A stretch of 61,877 nucleotides of DNA from an uncultured Marvinbryantia sp. (GCA_937915375.1 CALDMO010000019.1:1-61877); one strand, 5' to 3'; shown: positions 51,847-61,613, numbered from the stretch's first letter. Notes: generated by a model from the sequence alone, not told the origin. Made by a program: numbers and translations.

Positions 51847-53232
51847 CTACTCCTCAAGCACATGCAGTTCCTCATCAAATCCCGCTTCCTCTTCAAAAAA
51901 ATCCTCGGCCATGCTCTCATCATAACTTTCATCGCCCATATCCATTCCTTCGTCATAAACTTCGCCGCCCATGTCCAGGCTTTCGTCATAGGCTGCGTCA
52001 CCCATATCCATCTGGCCGGACTGCTCAATATTTCTGGTTACCTGCTGTCCTTCCTCATAGCCTTCAGCTGGAAATGCAATATAATCCTCAGTCGTCAATC
52101 CGTCCAGAATCTCATACTGCATCATATCCGGATCGTACTCACCTAAAGTCAGTTCTCGTTTTTCCAGACGATCATTCGCATTCGCCGCCCACACGTAATT
52201 GCTGAACTGTCCTTCTTCATCCAAAATCAGATAGTAATCGTCCAGCCACAAACCGCTTCGTTCCTCCATCTGACCGTTGTCCGGCTCGATAAACACATGC
52301 TGCCCAAGCATCAGTCCGGCCGAGTCCTCCAGATCAATGTAAAAAGGATAAGAACTCGATGTTGTCATTGAGGAATCACTTGACCCCATCATCATGCTGT
52401 TCTGATTCACCGTAGCATTTTCGCGGTCAATCTCAGAAACCGTTCCTCGCCATACTTTGCTTTCATCCACACGCGAATGTACAAGAACCGAGGTTCCCTC
52501 CGTCAGCTGCTGTACGTTCATCTCATTTACCATACCTTTAATGCGATATTCACCGGTTTCCATAATTGTAATATATGCGCTTGTATCAGAACTGCTGTCA
52601 TAATCCATCATATCCATACCGGAAGAATCCCCATTTTTATTGACAGATTTTACCACGCCCTTGACCTCACTTGTGACAACGGCATTCGCCACCTGTCTTT
52701 TCAGGCTTTCCAATTCTGCCTGTTTGCTCTTTTTCTCATATTCCGAACGTTTGACAGAGTTTTCTGCCGTCATGATCTGTGTGGTATAAGCCAGTTTTTC
52801 GTCCTGACTGACCTTATCACGTTCTTTTTTCAGCTGCTCGATCTGATTCTGCGTAGACTCAATAGTAATATCATAATTTTCAACGTCAATTTCCAGTTGG
52901 GCAACATTATCCTGCGCCTCCTCTGTATCATAGGAAAACAGTCTGGTGCCAACGCTGACCTCCTGTCCCACCGTCACAAACGTATCCTTTACCTTCATGC
53001 CGCTGGCAACTTCGATCTTCACCGTGCGCTGCGGCTCCGTCACACCCGCAAATCTGGTATTGACTCCGCCGAGTCCCGCTCCGGTGATTTCCGCCACCGA
53101 ACTGACAAATACCGCGTCGTCCGAAACTTTCCCGCTGCTCTTTCCGCCACGGAACTTAAAAAACCACAGCAGTCCGCCAACCGCGGCTGCTACTGCCAGA
53201 ATCACCAACAAAATTCGTATTTTTTTCTTCAT
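51847..53232 (-). CDS. MacA/HlyD-type adaptor with acidic repeat tail
   Basis: The 461-residue protein has an N-terminal anchor (about 5-25), lipoyl and hairpin segments (coiled coil about 120-190), and the beta-barrel part, so it is a standard-size adaptor for the MacAB-like pump. The C-terminal 60 residues are acidic and hold three 11-residue repeats of MDMGDxxYDES type. It is the first gene of the operon, with an AGGGGAG ribosome binding site. A promoter could not be assigned with confidence. Confidence 0.88.
   Translation of the reverse strand: MKKKIRILLVILAVAAAVGGLLWFFKFRGGKSSGKVSDDAVFVSSVAEITGAGLGGVNTRFAGVTEPQRTVKIEVASGMKVKDTFVTVGQEVSVGTRLFSYDTEEAQDNVAQLEIDVENYDITIESTQNQIEQLKKERDKVSQDEKLAYTTQIMTAENSVKRSEYEKKSKQAELESLKRQVANAVVTSEVKGVVKSVNKNGDSSGMDMMDYDSSSDTSAYITIMETGEYRIKGMVNEMNVQQLTEGTSVLVHSRVDESKVWRGTVSEIDRENATVNQNSMMMGSSDSSMTTSSSYPFYIDLEDSAGLMLGQHVFIEPDNGQMEERSGLWLDDYYLILDEEGQFSNYVWAANANDRLEKRELTLGEYDPDMMQYEILDGLTTEDYIAFPAEGYEEGQQVTRNIEQSGQMDMGDAAYDESLDMGGEVYDEGMDMGDESYDESMAEDFFEEEAGFDEELHVLEE
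51913..52011 (-). repeat. Three 33-bp tandem repeats in the first adaptor gene
   Basis: The units encode MDMGDAAYDES, LDMGGEVYDEG and MDMGDESYDES. Confidence 0.85.
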
Positions 53233-53365
53233 TCTGTATGATCTCCCCTTGTAAATTCAGTTAAATATACACAAATATCCTATCACACTCCCCTATCAAT
53301 TGCACGCAGTATTTTCGATTTCACAGAATGTTCAAAAACAAACGTTCTGGTATTTCAGTAAAAAT

Positions 53366-53394
53366 TTGACATTTCACACAGCATCGTATACAAT
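53366..53394 (+). promoter_or_regulatory. Consensus sigma-A promoter of the lipoprotein gene
   Basis: A perfect TTGACA (53366-53371) and TACAAT (53389-53394) are 17 nt apart on the plus strand, 50 bases before the start codon. Confidence 0.85.
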
Positions 53395-53443
53395 AGCTTC
53401 CATAAATACAACATATACTTTTATTATTCGCATAGGAGACTAT

Positions 53444-54517
53444 ATGAAAAACAATAAGCTATTTCTGTCACTGTTTTTGTTTATTATTCTTTTGCTGACC
53501 GGCTGCGGATATGCCGGACCTGAAAAAGCGGTCAAACAGGAGCTGTCACTCATTCAGCAGCTGGATGAATCCACGATTAAACATTTTATTACTTATGAAA
53601 ACATCCTTTTTGCTAACACTCCGCCAGCCGAGGTCGGACCGGATGCTGCGGAAGCCGTAAAACTTTTTTTCAAAAATTTTCAATATAAGATTAAAAGTTC
53701 TTCCGTCAATTCGGACGGAAGTCATGCTGAGGTGATTGTCACAATAAAAAATCTTGATGCCCGGCAGCTGGCCAGAGATCTCTGTCTGAAAATGATCGCA
53801 AACTCTGTGTCCGAACCAGATAACGACGCAAGTCCTTCCGCTTTCACCCTGATGAAAGAGTGTCTGGAAACCAACACCTATCCGATTGTAAAAACCGAAG
53901 CAGCCTTCCATCTGCGCAAACAAGATGATCTCTGGCTGATTGAAGAAAGCGCGCTCTTAGAAGATGAACTTGTCGGAGGACTTGTTTCTTATTTAAATGA
54001 TCCCTATCTGCTTACTCCTGAGGAGGTACTGGATGCAACCCTCTCTCCAACAAAGGATTTTGACGCTGCCAAATGGCTTACTTATCTGGAACTAAACGAT
54101 ATTTTCAACACCGGCAGCACACTGGCTCCTGAAATTGATCAAATTCTTTCACAAAAAATCGCTGAAAATTATAGCTACGAAATTCTCGGCAGCACGCAAG
54201 ATGGCGATACCGCTTACGTAGAATTAAAACTTACCAGCCTTGATCTGGCACACGTAATGGACGGCTGCCACAAAGAACTGCTGAATTACGCGCAGACCAC
54301 AGAATCAATCCGCGCTACAGATGAAGAATTGACTGAAAATACCGCTTCTATCCTGCTAAAAAATCTGCAGGCCTGTGAAACTTCCGTAGAACATATCCTT
54401 ACCGTCAATCTGGTCAACAATAATTACACTTGGGAAGTACACATGAACGATATTTTTGCCGACGCACTGCTTGGCGGTATCAATACTGCATTGGAAACGC
54501 TGACTGCTTCCGAGTAA
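53444..54517 (+). CDS. Lipoprotein of unknown function with two similar halves
   Basis: The protein of 357 residues starts with a signal peptide ending in LLTGC (lipid Cys near 21). The rest appears as two related alpha+beta halves (about 25-180 and 200-350), each with a strand pattern like AEVIVTIKNLDARQL or AYVELKLTSLDLAHV, which recalls NTF2-like lipoproteins of Clostridia. The ATG at 53444 has AGGAGA upstream; the open frame before it is non-coding. It stands alone between the adaptor operon and hisS. No function can be given. Confidence 0.8.
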   Translation: MKNNKLFLSLFLFIILLLTGCGYAGPEKAVKQELSLIQQLDESTIKHFITYENILFANTPPAEVGPDAAEAVKLFFKNFQYKIKSSSVNSDGSHAEVIVTIKNLDARQLARDLCLKMIANSVSEPDNDASPSAFTLMKECLETNTYPIVKTEAAFHLRKQDDLWLIEESALLEDELVGGLVSYLNDPYLLTPEEVLDATLSPTKDFDAAKWLTYLELNDIFNTGSTLAPEIDQILSQKIAENYSYEILGSTQDGDTAYVELKLTSLDLAHVMDGCHKELLNYAQTTESIRATDEELTENTASILLKNLQACETSVEHILTVNLVNNNYTWEVHMNDIFADALLGGINTALETLTASE

Positions 54518-54540
54518 ATAAAACGCTATTTCTTTATAAC

Positions 54541-54575
54541 AAAAACCGGCCTCCTGCAAGGGAAACCGGTTTTTT
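54541..54575. terminator. Bidirectional intrinsic terminator between the lipoprotein gene and hisS
   Basis: AAAAACCGG pairs with CCGGTTTTT with T-runs on both strands. Confidence 0.9.
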
Positions 54576-54587
54576 ATAACCCATCTG

Positions 54588-55838
54588 TTATTTTGCGAAA
54601 AACTCAACAATTTCTGTATATCCTTCTGCTGTCAGCTGTTCCTTCTGGAACTTCTTATTCTTTTTCATCATATTCATACTAACACAGGCGCCTTCCGCTC
54701 TCTTTTCGGTAGCCTGCTTAAATACTTCCAACAGTTTTTCCTTCGGCATGCCTTTTTCAATCAAAAATGCTGTTTTTTCTTTCTGACCTGGAATCTGATA
54801 ATCCTTTTCCAGAAGCAGCATAACAATACGTTCAAAGCCAATAGAAAAGCCGCATGCCGGCGTCGGGTTTCCGGTAAAGCGTCCGATCATTTCATCATAT
54901 CGTCCGCCGCCGCCGACAGAACCGCCGAAACCGTCAATACTGATCTCAAAAATCGGTCCTGTATAATAAGACATCCCTCGTACCAGCGTTGGGTCGAATA
55001 CAATCTGGAAATTCGCTGTCTTCACAGTCTCCACACTCTCGATAATCGTTTCCAGTTCTTCTGCTGTTTTCGGCTCTAACACGCCGTTCAATGTTTCTTT
55101 TAAGTAGCGGATACCCGCAACGTCACCAGTCACCTGTTCGAACAGACCAATATATTTCTCCACTGCCTCCGCTGCAAATCCTTCTTTTTTCAGTTCTTCC
55201 GCCACACCATCGATGCCGATTTTATCCATCTTGTCCAGAATAATAAATACGGTATCATAGCTCTCCGGTGCAAAACCACTGTAGGCTGCCATCGCTTTCA
55301 AAATTTTGCGGTCATTGATGCGGATTGTGAAATTCTCAAAATCCAGCTTACCAACCAAAGTAGACGTTGCCAGGATCAGTTCGATCTCTGCCAGAATCGT
55401 CGGCTCGCCCAAAATATCAATATCGCACTGCATAAACTGACGATATCTGCCGCGCTGCGGACGATCGGCACGCCATACATTTCCCATCTGCAGGGCTTTA
55501 AACGGCGCCGGAAGATCATTGGCATTGTTTGCGTAATAGCGTGAAAGCGGCACAGTCAAATCGTAACGCAGACCGCCATCCACAAGGTCCATCTCACACT
55601 GCGCAGTATCCATTTTTAGCTTTTCGCCTCTTTTTAAGATTTTAAAAATCAGTTTTTCATTTTCACCGCCCTGCTTGCTGCTCAAATTTTCGATATGCTC
55701 CACACACGGTGTTTCCATGGAAGAGAATCCGAACTGCTTATAGGTTTCTTTAATCAATCCGATTACGTAATCACGTATCTCCATCTCTCTCGGTGAAATA
55801 TCTTTCATGCCGGTTACCGGCTTTTTCTTCAGGCTCAT
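54588..55838 (-). CDS. hisS: Histidyl-tRNA synthetase
   Basis: HisRS charges tRNA-His. The 416-residue class II enzyme has motif 1 near EHIENLSSKQGGENEKLIF, motif 2 with FKALQMGNVWRADRPQRGRYRQF (near 100), the histidine signature LVRGMSYYTGP, and motif 3 with GFSIGFERI. The length is normal. It overlaps the HD-GYP gene by 4 bases (ATGA). Confidence 0.95.
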   Translation of the reverse strand: MSLKKKPVTGMKDISPREMEIRDYVIGLIKETYKQFGFSSMETPCVEHIENLSSKQGGENEKLIFKILKRGEKLKMDTAQCEMDLVDGGLRYDLTVPLSRYYANNANDLPAPFKALQMGNVWRADRPQRGRYRQFMQCDIDILGEPTILAEIELILATSTLVGKLDFENFTIRINDRKILKAMAAYSGFAPESYDTVFIILDKMDKIGIDGVAEELKKEGFAAEAVEKYIGLFEQVTGDVAGIRYLKETLNGVLEPKTAEELETIIESVETVKTANFQIVFDPTLVRGMSYYTGPIFEISIDGFGGSVGGGGRYDEMIGRFTGNPTPACGFSIGFERIVMLLLEKDYQIPGQKEKTAFLIEKGMPKEKLLEVFKQATEKRAEGACVSMNMMKKNKKFQKEQLTAEGYTEIVEFFAK

Positions 55839-56515
55839 TGTTGTTCCTCCCTTTTCTCTATTGTTTCCTGCTGCGCTCCTGCCTCTCCAAAAAAAAGCTG
55901 CATGTCTCCAAGCGCATACGCAAGTTCCTTTACGGTGTACCCCTGCTGACTGATCATTTCCGGAATGTCCTCCTCATGTACTACTTCCAGAAAAGTCAGG
56001 AAAATTTTCATATCAAAGTTTTTCACTTCCGCGATCATCAGTTTCACCGCCGTTTCCAGATCAAAGGCCCTGCGGTATGAACGGTCTGATGTCAGCGCGG
56101 CAAAAACATCGCAAATACGCAAAATCCTTGCTCCAAGCGGAATTTCCTCGCCCGCTTTGTTCGCCGGATAACCGCTGCCGTCATAGTTTTCATGGTGATA
56201 AAGCACCCACTCAGCAATCTCCCTCGAATATCCCTGCGAATTTAGGATCACATACCCTAGCGCTGCATGTGTACGCACATAACGCATCTCCTCCACATGT
56301 AAGGTGCTTTCTTCCTTCTTCGCAGAATACACATACTTCGTCAGTTCCAGCTTGCCGATATCATGCAGCAGACCGGCAATTGCCAGATTATAACACATCT
56401 TTTCGGAAAGTTCCATTCGCTTCGCGATCCGATGTGCCAGATTGCTGACACAGATTCCATGATTGATTTCTTTTGCCACATCTGTCTGAATAATCCGATA
56501 TTTATTGCTTTCCAT
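55835..56515 (-). CDS. Stand-alone HD-GYP domain phosphohydrolase
   Basis: The 226-residue protein is a single HD-GYP domain. LLHDIGKLEL (near 50) gives the HD pair, and HHENYDGSGYP (near 107) with the downstream RILRICDVFAALTSDRSYR gives the GYP signature that is typical for c-di-GMP phosphodiesterases. No sensor domain is attached. It lies between hemZ (2 bases upstream) and hisS (4-base overlap), an unusual place for a signalling enzyme. Confidence 0.87.
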   Translation of the reverse strand: MESNKYRIIQTDVAKEINHGICVSNLAHRIAKRMELSEKMCYNLAIAGLLHDIGKLELTKYVYSAKKEESTLHVEEMRYVRTHAALGYVILNSQGYSREIAEWVLYHHENYDGSGYPANKAGEEIPLGARILRICDVFAALTSDRSYRRAFDLETAVKLMIAEVKNFDMKIFLTFLEVVHEEDIPEMISQQGYTVKELAYALGDMQLFFGEAGAQQETIEKREEQQ

Positions 56516-56517
56516 AG

Positions 56518-57966
56518 CTAACCCTGTTCCATGAATTTTGCTTTTCTTGCTACCATTTCGTCAATCCGTTCTATGTAATTACGAATATCCTTTACATTTT
56601 CCACACGCTCAATCTGCTGACCGCTGACAATCTTAGTGCTTGCTCCCGCACCGAGCGCAAGAATACTCTGTTTTTCCTCCATGATCAAAATGTTGTAAAT
56701 GCCTGCAGCGCCCTCTCTGGCGTAGCCAACATTTTCAAAATTTCCGGCCATATTTTTCTGCCGATATAAATAATACGGAAACTGTCCGGCTTCGGACGCA
56801 TAGCGCGCCGTCATATCCATAATCTCCTGATTATTCTGAAAGGAGATTTCCTGATACTGTTCCTTAAATAAGTTGAGACGAGTTGCACGCTTTAAGGCCA
56901 GCGAATGTACGGTGATGCTGTCCGGCTTTAAACGCGTTACTTCCCGCATTGTATGCTCCACCTCCGCATATCCTTCTCCCGGCAGGCCAACGATCAAATC
57001 CATATTAATATTGTCAAACCCAAGTTCCCTTGCCAGCGCAAACGCCTCCACAGTCTGTGAAACACTGTGGCGTCTGCCGATAAGTTCCAGTGTTTTATCA
57101 TTCATTGTCTGAGGATTAATGGAAATACGGCTAATATTGTGATCACGCAGAACCTGCAGCTTTTCCCGGGTAATGCTGTCCGGCCGCCCTGCCTCTACCG
57201 TAAATTCCTTTAAATGACGATAGTCAAAATGCTGCTCCAGCACACGCAGCAGCCGATCAAGCTGATACGGCTCCAGTGTAGTCGGCGTACCTCCGCCAAT
57301 GTAAATCGTATCGAGTTCTTTTTGCGCCCAGATCCCCGCACAGCTCTCTATCTCATGGCAAAGTGCATCCAAATAGTCATCCACTCTGTTTTTCCAGACG
57401 GAAAGCGGACTGGAACTAAACGAGCAATACAAACAGATACTCGGGCAAAACGGGATCCCTACATAAAGGCTATAGCCATTTTCGTAATTAATATCTTTTA
57501 AAATCTCCCGTTCGCGATTTGCGATCGAAATCGCCAGGGCTGTCTTTTCATTGCTTGTGTAATACGTGTTTCTCATGTATTCGGCAATCTCAATATTCTT
57601 ACGCCCTTCTTCTAAAAGCGCCATTGGGATCTTTGTCGGCCGAATGCCAGTCAAATTTCCCCACGGAAGCGATCTTCCGGTGTGCTCCCGGAAACATTCA
57701 TAAATCATTGCTTTTAAGATGTTTTTCTGTTCCTTCCGGTCTGCGCCGCAATTTCTGCGATCGCCTCCAAGTGTATTCTCCTGCGCATCGATCAAACGAA
57801 TCTCAATCGCGTCATCGTCATAAAAAACCTGCAGTTTTTTCTCCCAGCCCTGCGGTTCTTCTTCCCCGTCAAGATACACAGGAACATCCATCCCCGGATA
57901 AAACGCGCGTATCAGAGAATGGATATCATATTCAAAATTTCGTTTATTCAGCTGTACTGCTATCAT
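56518..57966 (-). CDS. hemZ: HemZ-type radical SAM coproporphyrinogen III dehydrogenase-like protein
   Basis: The 482-residue protein has an N-terminal region of about 160 residues and a radical SAM domain with the cluster motif CPSICLYCSF (CxxxCxxC, near 178), YIGGGTPT (near 221), INPQTMND and NMDLIVGLPGEG. This is the layout of HemZ of Firmicutes, an HemN relative. Oxidation of coproporphyrinogen is the assumed role, although many Clostridia with hemZ lack a full haem pathway. Confidence 0.9.
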   Translation of the reverse strand: MIAVQLNKRNFEYDIHSLIRAFYPGMDVPVYLDGEEEPQGWEKKLQVFYDDDAIEIRLIDAQENTLGGDRRNCGADRKEQKNILKAMIYECFREHTGRSLPWGNLTGIRPTKIPMALLEEGRKNIEIAEYMRNTYYTSNEKTALAISIANREREILKDINYENGYSLYVGIPFCPSICLYCSFSSSPLSVWKNRVDDYLDALCHEIESCAGIWAQKELDTIYIGGGTPTTLEPYQLDRLLRVLEQHFDYRHLKEFTVEAGRPDSITREKLQVLRDHNISRISINPQTMNDKTLELIGRRHSVSQTVEAFALARELGFDNINMDLIVGLPGEGYAEVEHTMREVTRLKPDSITVHSLALKRATRLNLFKEQYQEISFQNNQEIMDMTARYASEAGQFPYYLYRQKNMAGNFENVGYAREGAAGIYNILIMEEKQSILALGAGASTKIVSGQQIERVENVKDIRNYIERIDEMVARKAKFMEQG

Positions 57967-57981
57967 ATAACTCTCCTGTAG

Positions 57982-58611
57982 TTAAATGAATGGATTAAAT
58001 TTTTTCTCATGTGCGGCGTCAGTAGCCTCCTCATGTCCCGGATAGATTTTCACCTCATCCGGAAGCGCATCCAGCATTCGCCTCACCGAGCGCACCAATT
58101 CTGCCGCATTTCCGGTCGGAAAATCGGTTCTGCCTATGCTCTCGCAAAAAATCGTATCCCCTGAAAACAAAACCTGCTCTTTGGGGATATAATAACAGGC
58201 TCCTCCTCTGGTATGCCCCGGCGTGTGATACGCAGTCACCTCAAAGCCCGCCACCGAAATTTCCTGTCCATCGGACAGCAATCTGTCGGCCTGCACAGTA
58301 AACGGTTTTCCCCAACTGCCGGAAAGATTCAGCATACTGTCGTTAAGCACCGTTTTCTCCATCGTCATCGCATAAATCGGTGTCTGAAATTTCCGTTTTA
58401 ATTCCATTGCCGCACCGATATGGTCAAAATGACCGTGCGTCAGCAAAATTGCTCTCAAGGTCACGCCATTCTCCTCGATCCAATCCGCCAACAAATCCGC
58501 ATTGTCGGCCGGATCGACAAGAAACGCCTCTTTTGTTTCTGTATGAATCCCCAAATACACGTTTGTGGAAACCATACCGATTATTTTCTGTTCTATCCGA
58601 AGTTTTTCCAT
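57982..58611 (-). CDS. MBL-fold metal-dependent hydrolase (glyoxalase II-like, YcbL type)
   Basis: The protein of 209 residues has the zinc motif THGHFDHIG (near 56), HTPGHTRGG (near 130), the SGDTIF segment and PGHEEAT near the C-terminus, so it binds two metals and cleaves thioesters or related bonds. The ATG at 58611 follows AGGAG and starts 8 bases after the rsh stop. Type YcbL proteins are proposed glyoxalase II enzymes. It is a constant member of this Clostridia gene group. Confidence 0.88.
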   Translation of the reverse strand: MEKLRIEQKIIGMVSTNVYLGIHTETKEAFLVDPADNADLLADWIEENGVTLRAILLTHGHFDHIGAAMELKRKFQTPIYAMTMEKTVLNDSMLNLSGSWGKPFTVQADRLLSDGQEISVAGFEVTAYHTPGHTRGGACYYIPKEQVLFSGDTIFCESIGRTDFPTGNAAELVRSVRRMLDALPDEVKIYPGHEEATDAAHEKKFNPFI

Positions 58612-58618
58612 ACTGCTC

Positions 58619-60940
58619 CTATCCGGCGGTTCGCTCAATATCCAGTACGCTTTCCACCTGTCTGATCTTTCCGATCAGATAATCCAGCTGGCCGCGGCTC
58701 TCCACCTCAAATGACATGGCAATCGTCGCCGTCCCCTGCTTGCTCGTACGGGAATTCATGCCCAGCACATCAATTTTCTGCTCTGTAAATATTTTAGAAA
58801 TATCCACCAGAAGTCCGGTACGATTATTCCCGAAGATTTTAATCTCTGCCGGGAAACGTCCGGAAACATCGCCCGGTGCCGCCTGCCATTCCGCCTCGAT
58901 CAGGCGCATACGATCCTCGCCCGGCAAATGAATCATATTAATACAGTCTGTTCGGTGAATCGTCACCCCGCGTCCTCTCGTTACATAACCGACAATCTCA
59001 TCACCCGGCACCGGACTGCAGCATTTCGCAAAACGCACCGCCACATCATCAATCCCTTTCACAACGATGCCGCTCTTATTGCGTCTGCTGCCCTGCCGTT
59101 CCTTGGACATCTGAGAACTGCCCTGCGCCGCCTCAAGTACCTGCTGATCCGTCAGCTCTTTCTGTGCTTTCTTACGCTGTTCTTCCAGCAGACGGTTTAC
59201 CACCTGTCCTTCCTTTAAACCGCCGTGTCCGATAGCCGCCAGCACAGAATCCCAATCGCGGAACCCATATTTTACCATCACAGCCTGCATAAATTCCGGC
59301 TTTGCCAGCTCGCTCACTACAAAGCCTTTTGCTTTGCAGTAGCTGGTGATCATCTCACGGCCCTTGATGATATTATCTTCTTTCAATTCCTGCTTAAACC
59401 ATTGGTTGATCTTGTTTTTTGCCTGTGTACTCTTAACGATCTTCAGCCAATCACGGCTCGGCCCTTTCGAGTTCTGAGAGGTGATGATTTCAATACGGTC
59501 ACCATTTTGAATCACGTAATCAATATTCACCAGTTTGCCATTAACACGCGCACCGACCATTTTATTGCCGACTGCGCTGTGTACGCTGTAGGCAAAGTCA
59601 ATCGGATTAGAACCGGCCGGAAGATTCTTCACGTCACCCGCCGGAGTAAAACAATATACATTTTCCGCAAACAAATCGAGATCGCTCTTTAACAGATTCA
59701 TGAACTCACGATTATCGGACATGTCTCTCTGCCACTCAAGGATCTGACGCAGCCAGGTCATCTTCGCTTCTTCCTGGTTGCCTTCCACCTTGCCGCCATT
59801 CGACTGTTCTTTATATTTCCAGTGCGCCGCGATACCATATTCCGCCGTGCGGTGCATCTCAAATGTACGGATCTGGATCTCAAACGGTGTACCGTTCGGC
59901 CCGATCAGCGTTGTATGCAGCGACTGATACATATTCGGCTTCGGCATCGCAATATAATCCTTAAAGCGCCCTGGAATCGGCGTATACATCTCGTGGATCA
60001 CGCCGAGCGCGCCATAACAGTCTTTTACAGAATCCACGATAATGCGCACAGCAAACAAGTCATAAATCTGGTCGATCGTTTTGTCCTGATTTACCATCTT
60101 TTTATAGATACTGAAAAAATGCTTTACCCGTCCGTCCACCTGCGCCTTAATCCCTGCTTCGTCGATGTGTTTTTTTACATCATCAACGATCGCCTGTACA
60201 AACTTTTCACGCTCAGTCTTACGCAGAGCTATCTTTTCCACCAGATCATAATATACATCCGGTTGCAGATATTTCAAGGAAAGGTCATCGAGTTCCACCT
60301 TAATCTTGGAAATACCAAGACGCTGGGCGATCGGCGCATAAATATCCATAGTCTCGCGCGCCTTTTCCTTCTGTTTCTCCGGTTTCATATATTTGAGCGT
60401 CCGCAGATTATGCAGACGGTCTGCCAGTTTGATGATGATTACGCGGATGTCTTTTGCCATTGCCAGAAACATCTTGCGCAGATTTTCAGCCTGCACCTCC
60501 ACCTTGTCGGCAGAATAATTAAGCTGTCCCAGCTTAGTAACGCCATCTACCAGCTGCGCAACATCCTCACCAAATTCTTCTTTGATCTCCTCGGAAGTCA
60601 TAATCGTATCTTCCACTACATCATGAAGAAGTCCGGCAACGATCGTCTCTTTATCCATCTCCAGATCTGCGAGAATAATTCCCACGCAGAGCGGATGGAT
60701 AATGTACGGCTCGCCCGATTTTCGTTTCTGATCCTTGTGCGCTTCCTTGGCAATCCGGTAGGCTTTTTCAATCATCGAAATATCCGCAGACGGATGATAT
60801 TTACGAATGCTATCGATTAATGTCTCGTATAATTCATCCGGATCCGTGAAGTCGTCCATCTTTTTTATCCTCGCTTCGACTTTTTTAATCTCCGCCAGTT
60901 TATCTTTCTCTTCCATTATTGTTTTATCTGTGTTCTCCAT
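58619..60940 (-). CDS. relA: Bifunctional (p)ppGpp synthetase/hydrolase (Rsh)
   Basis: Rsh makes and degrades the alarmone (p)ppGpp. The 773-residue protein has an N-terminal HD hydrolase domain (LLHDVVEDT near 104; LADRLHNLRTL near 172), a synthetase domain with VKHFFSIYKKM and YQSLHTTLIGP, a TGS domain (FTPAGDVKNLP near 431), a zinc-finger-like part with FAKCCSPVPGDEI, and a C-terminal ACT domain. Hydrolase and synthetase residues look intact, so both activities are expected. Confidence 0.95.
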   Translation of the reverse strand: MENTDKTIMEEKDKLAEIKKVEARIKKMDDFTDPDELYETLIDSIRKYHPSADISMIEKAYRIAKEAHKDQKRKSGEPYIIHPLCVGIILADLEMDKETIVAGLLHDVVEDTIMTSEEIKEEFGEDVAQLVDGVTKLGQLNYSADKVEVQAENLRKMFLAMAKDIRVIIIKLADRLHNLRTLKYMKPEKQKEKARETMDIYAPIAQRLGISKIKVELDDLSLKYLQPDVYYDLVEKIALRKTEREKFVQAIVDDVKKHIDEAGIKAQVDGRVKHFFSIYKKMVNQDKTIDQIYDLFAVRIIVDSVKDCYGALGVIHEMYTPIPGRFKDYIAMPKPNMYQSLHTTLIGPNGTPFEIQIRTFEMHRTAEYGIAAHWKYKEQSNGGKVEGNQEEAKMTWLRQILEWQRDMSDNREFMNLLKSDLDLFAENVYCFTPAGDVKNLPAGSNPIDFAYSVHSAVGNKMVGARVNGKLVNIDYVIQNGDRIEIITSQNSKGPSRDWLKIVKSTQAKNKINQWFKQELKEDNIIKGREMITSYCKAKGFVVSELAKPEFMQAVMVKYGFRDWDSVLAAIGHGGLKEGQVVNRLLEEQRKKAQKELTDQQVLEAAQGSSQMSKERQGSRRNKSGIVVKGIDDVAVRFAKCCSPVPGDEIVGYVTRGRGVTIHRTDCINMIHLPGEDRMRLIEAEWQAAPGDVSGRFPAEIKIFGNNRTGLLVDISKIFTEQKIDVLGMNSRTSKQGTATIAMSFEVESRGQLDYLIGKIRQVESVLDIERTAG

Positions 60941-61014
60941 CTGATCACCATCCCAGCAACTTCGGTATTACAGTCTTCCCCAAAATACAAGCTATGAAAC
61001 AACTTACCGGAAGG

Positions 61015-61542
61015 TTATTTTCCTTCGTAACATACTACGGACTGCACATCATAGCCTTCCAGCTTTTTGCGTCCGTTCAGACCTGCCAGTTCAATCAAAA
61101 ACAGGTCCTTTACAATTTTACCGCCCAACTGTTCAATCAGCTGGTTACATGCCTGCAGAGTTCCTCCCGTTGCCAAAAGGTCGTCAATCACTACCACTCT
61201 CTGTCCCGGTTTAATCGCATCCTTATGGATCTCAATCTCCGCTGTACCATATTCCAAATCGTATTTTTTAGAAACAGTCTCGCACGGCAGCTTACCTTTT
61301 TTACGGATCAGCACAAACGGCTTATGCAGATTGTAAGCGATCGGCGCTCCGAAAATAAAACCTCTGGACTCCGTGCCGGCAATCACATCTACTTCATCCG
61401 CATTGATCATCGCCTGCATTTCATTGATTGCAAGCTGCAGTCCGTCCGCATCCTGCAGAACGCTTGTGATATCACGGAAAATGATTCCTTTTTCCGGAAA
61501 ATCCGGTATACTTCTAATATATTTTTCCACATCTGTTTTCAT
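61015..61542 (-). CDS. apt: Adenine phosphoribosyltransferase
   Basis: Apt turns adenine and PRPP into AMP. The 175-residue protein has IPDFPEKGIIFRDIT (near 13), GTESRGFIFGAPIA and the PRPP-binding VVVIDDLLATGGTLQA (near 122). The length is typical. It is the first gene of the apt-rsh-MBL-hemZ-HD-GYP-hisS run. Confidence 0.96.
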   Translation of the reverse strand: MKTDVEKYIRSIPDFPEKGIIFRDITSVLQDADGLQLAINEMQAMINADEVDVIAGTESRGFIFGAPIAYNLHKPFVLIRKKGKLPCETVSKKYDLEYGTAEIEIHKDAIKPGQRVVVIDDLLATGGTLQACNQLIEQLGGKIVKDLFLIELAGLNGRKKLEGYDVQSVVCYEGK

Positions 61543-61613
61543 TTGTTTTCCTCCGCCGCAGCTAAACTGTTTTTCTTTTTCCCATCTGCTCTTTTACAGA
61601 CAAAATATATTAT

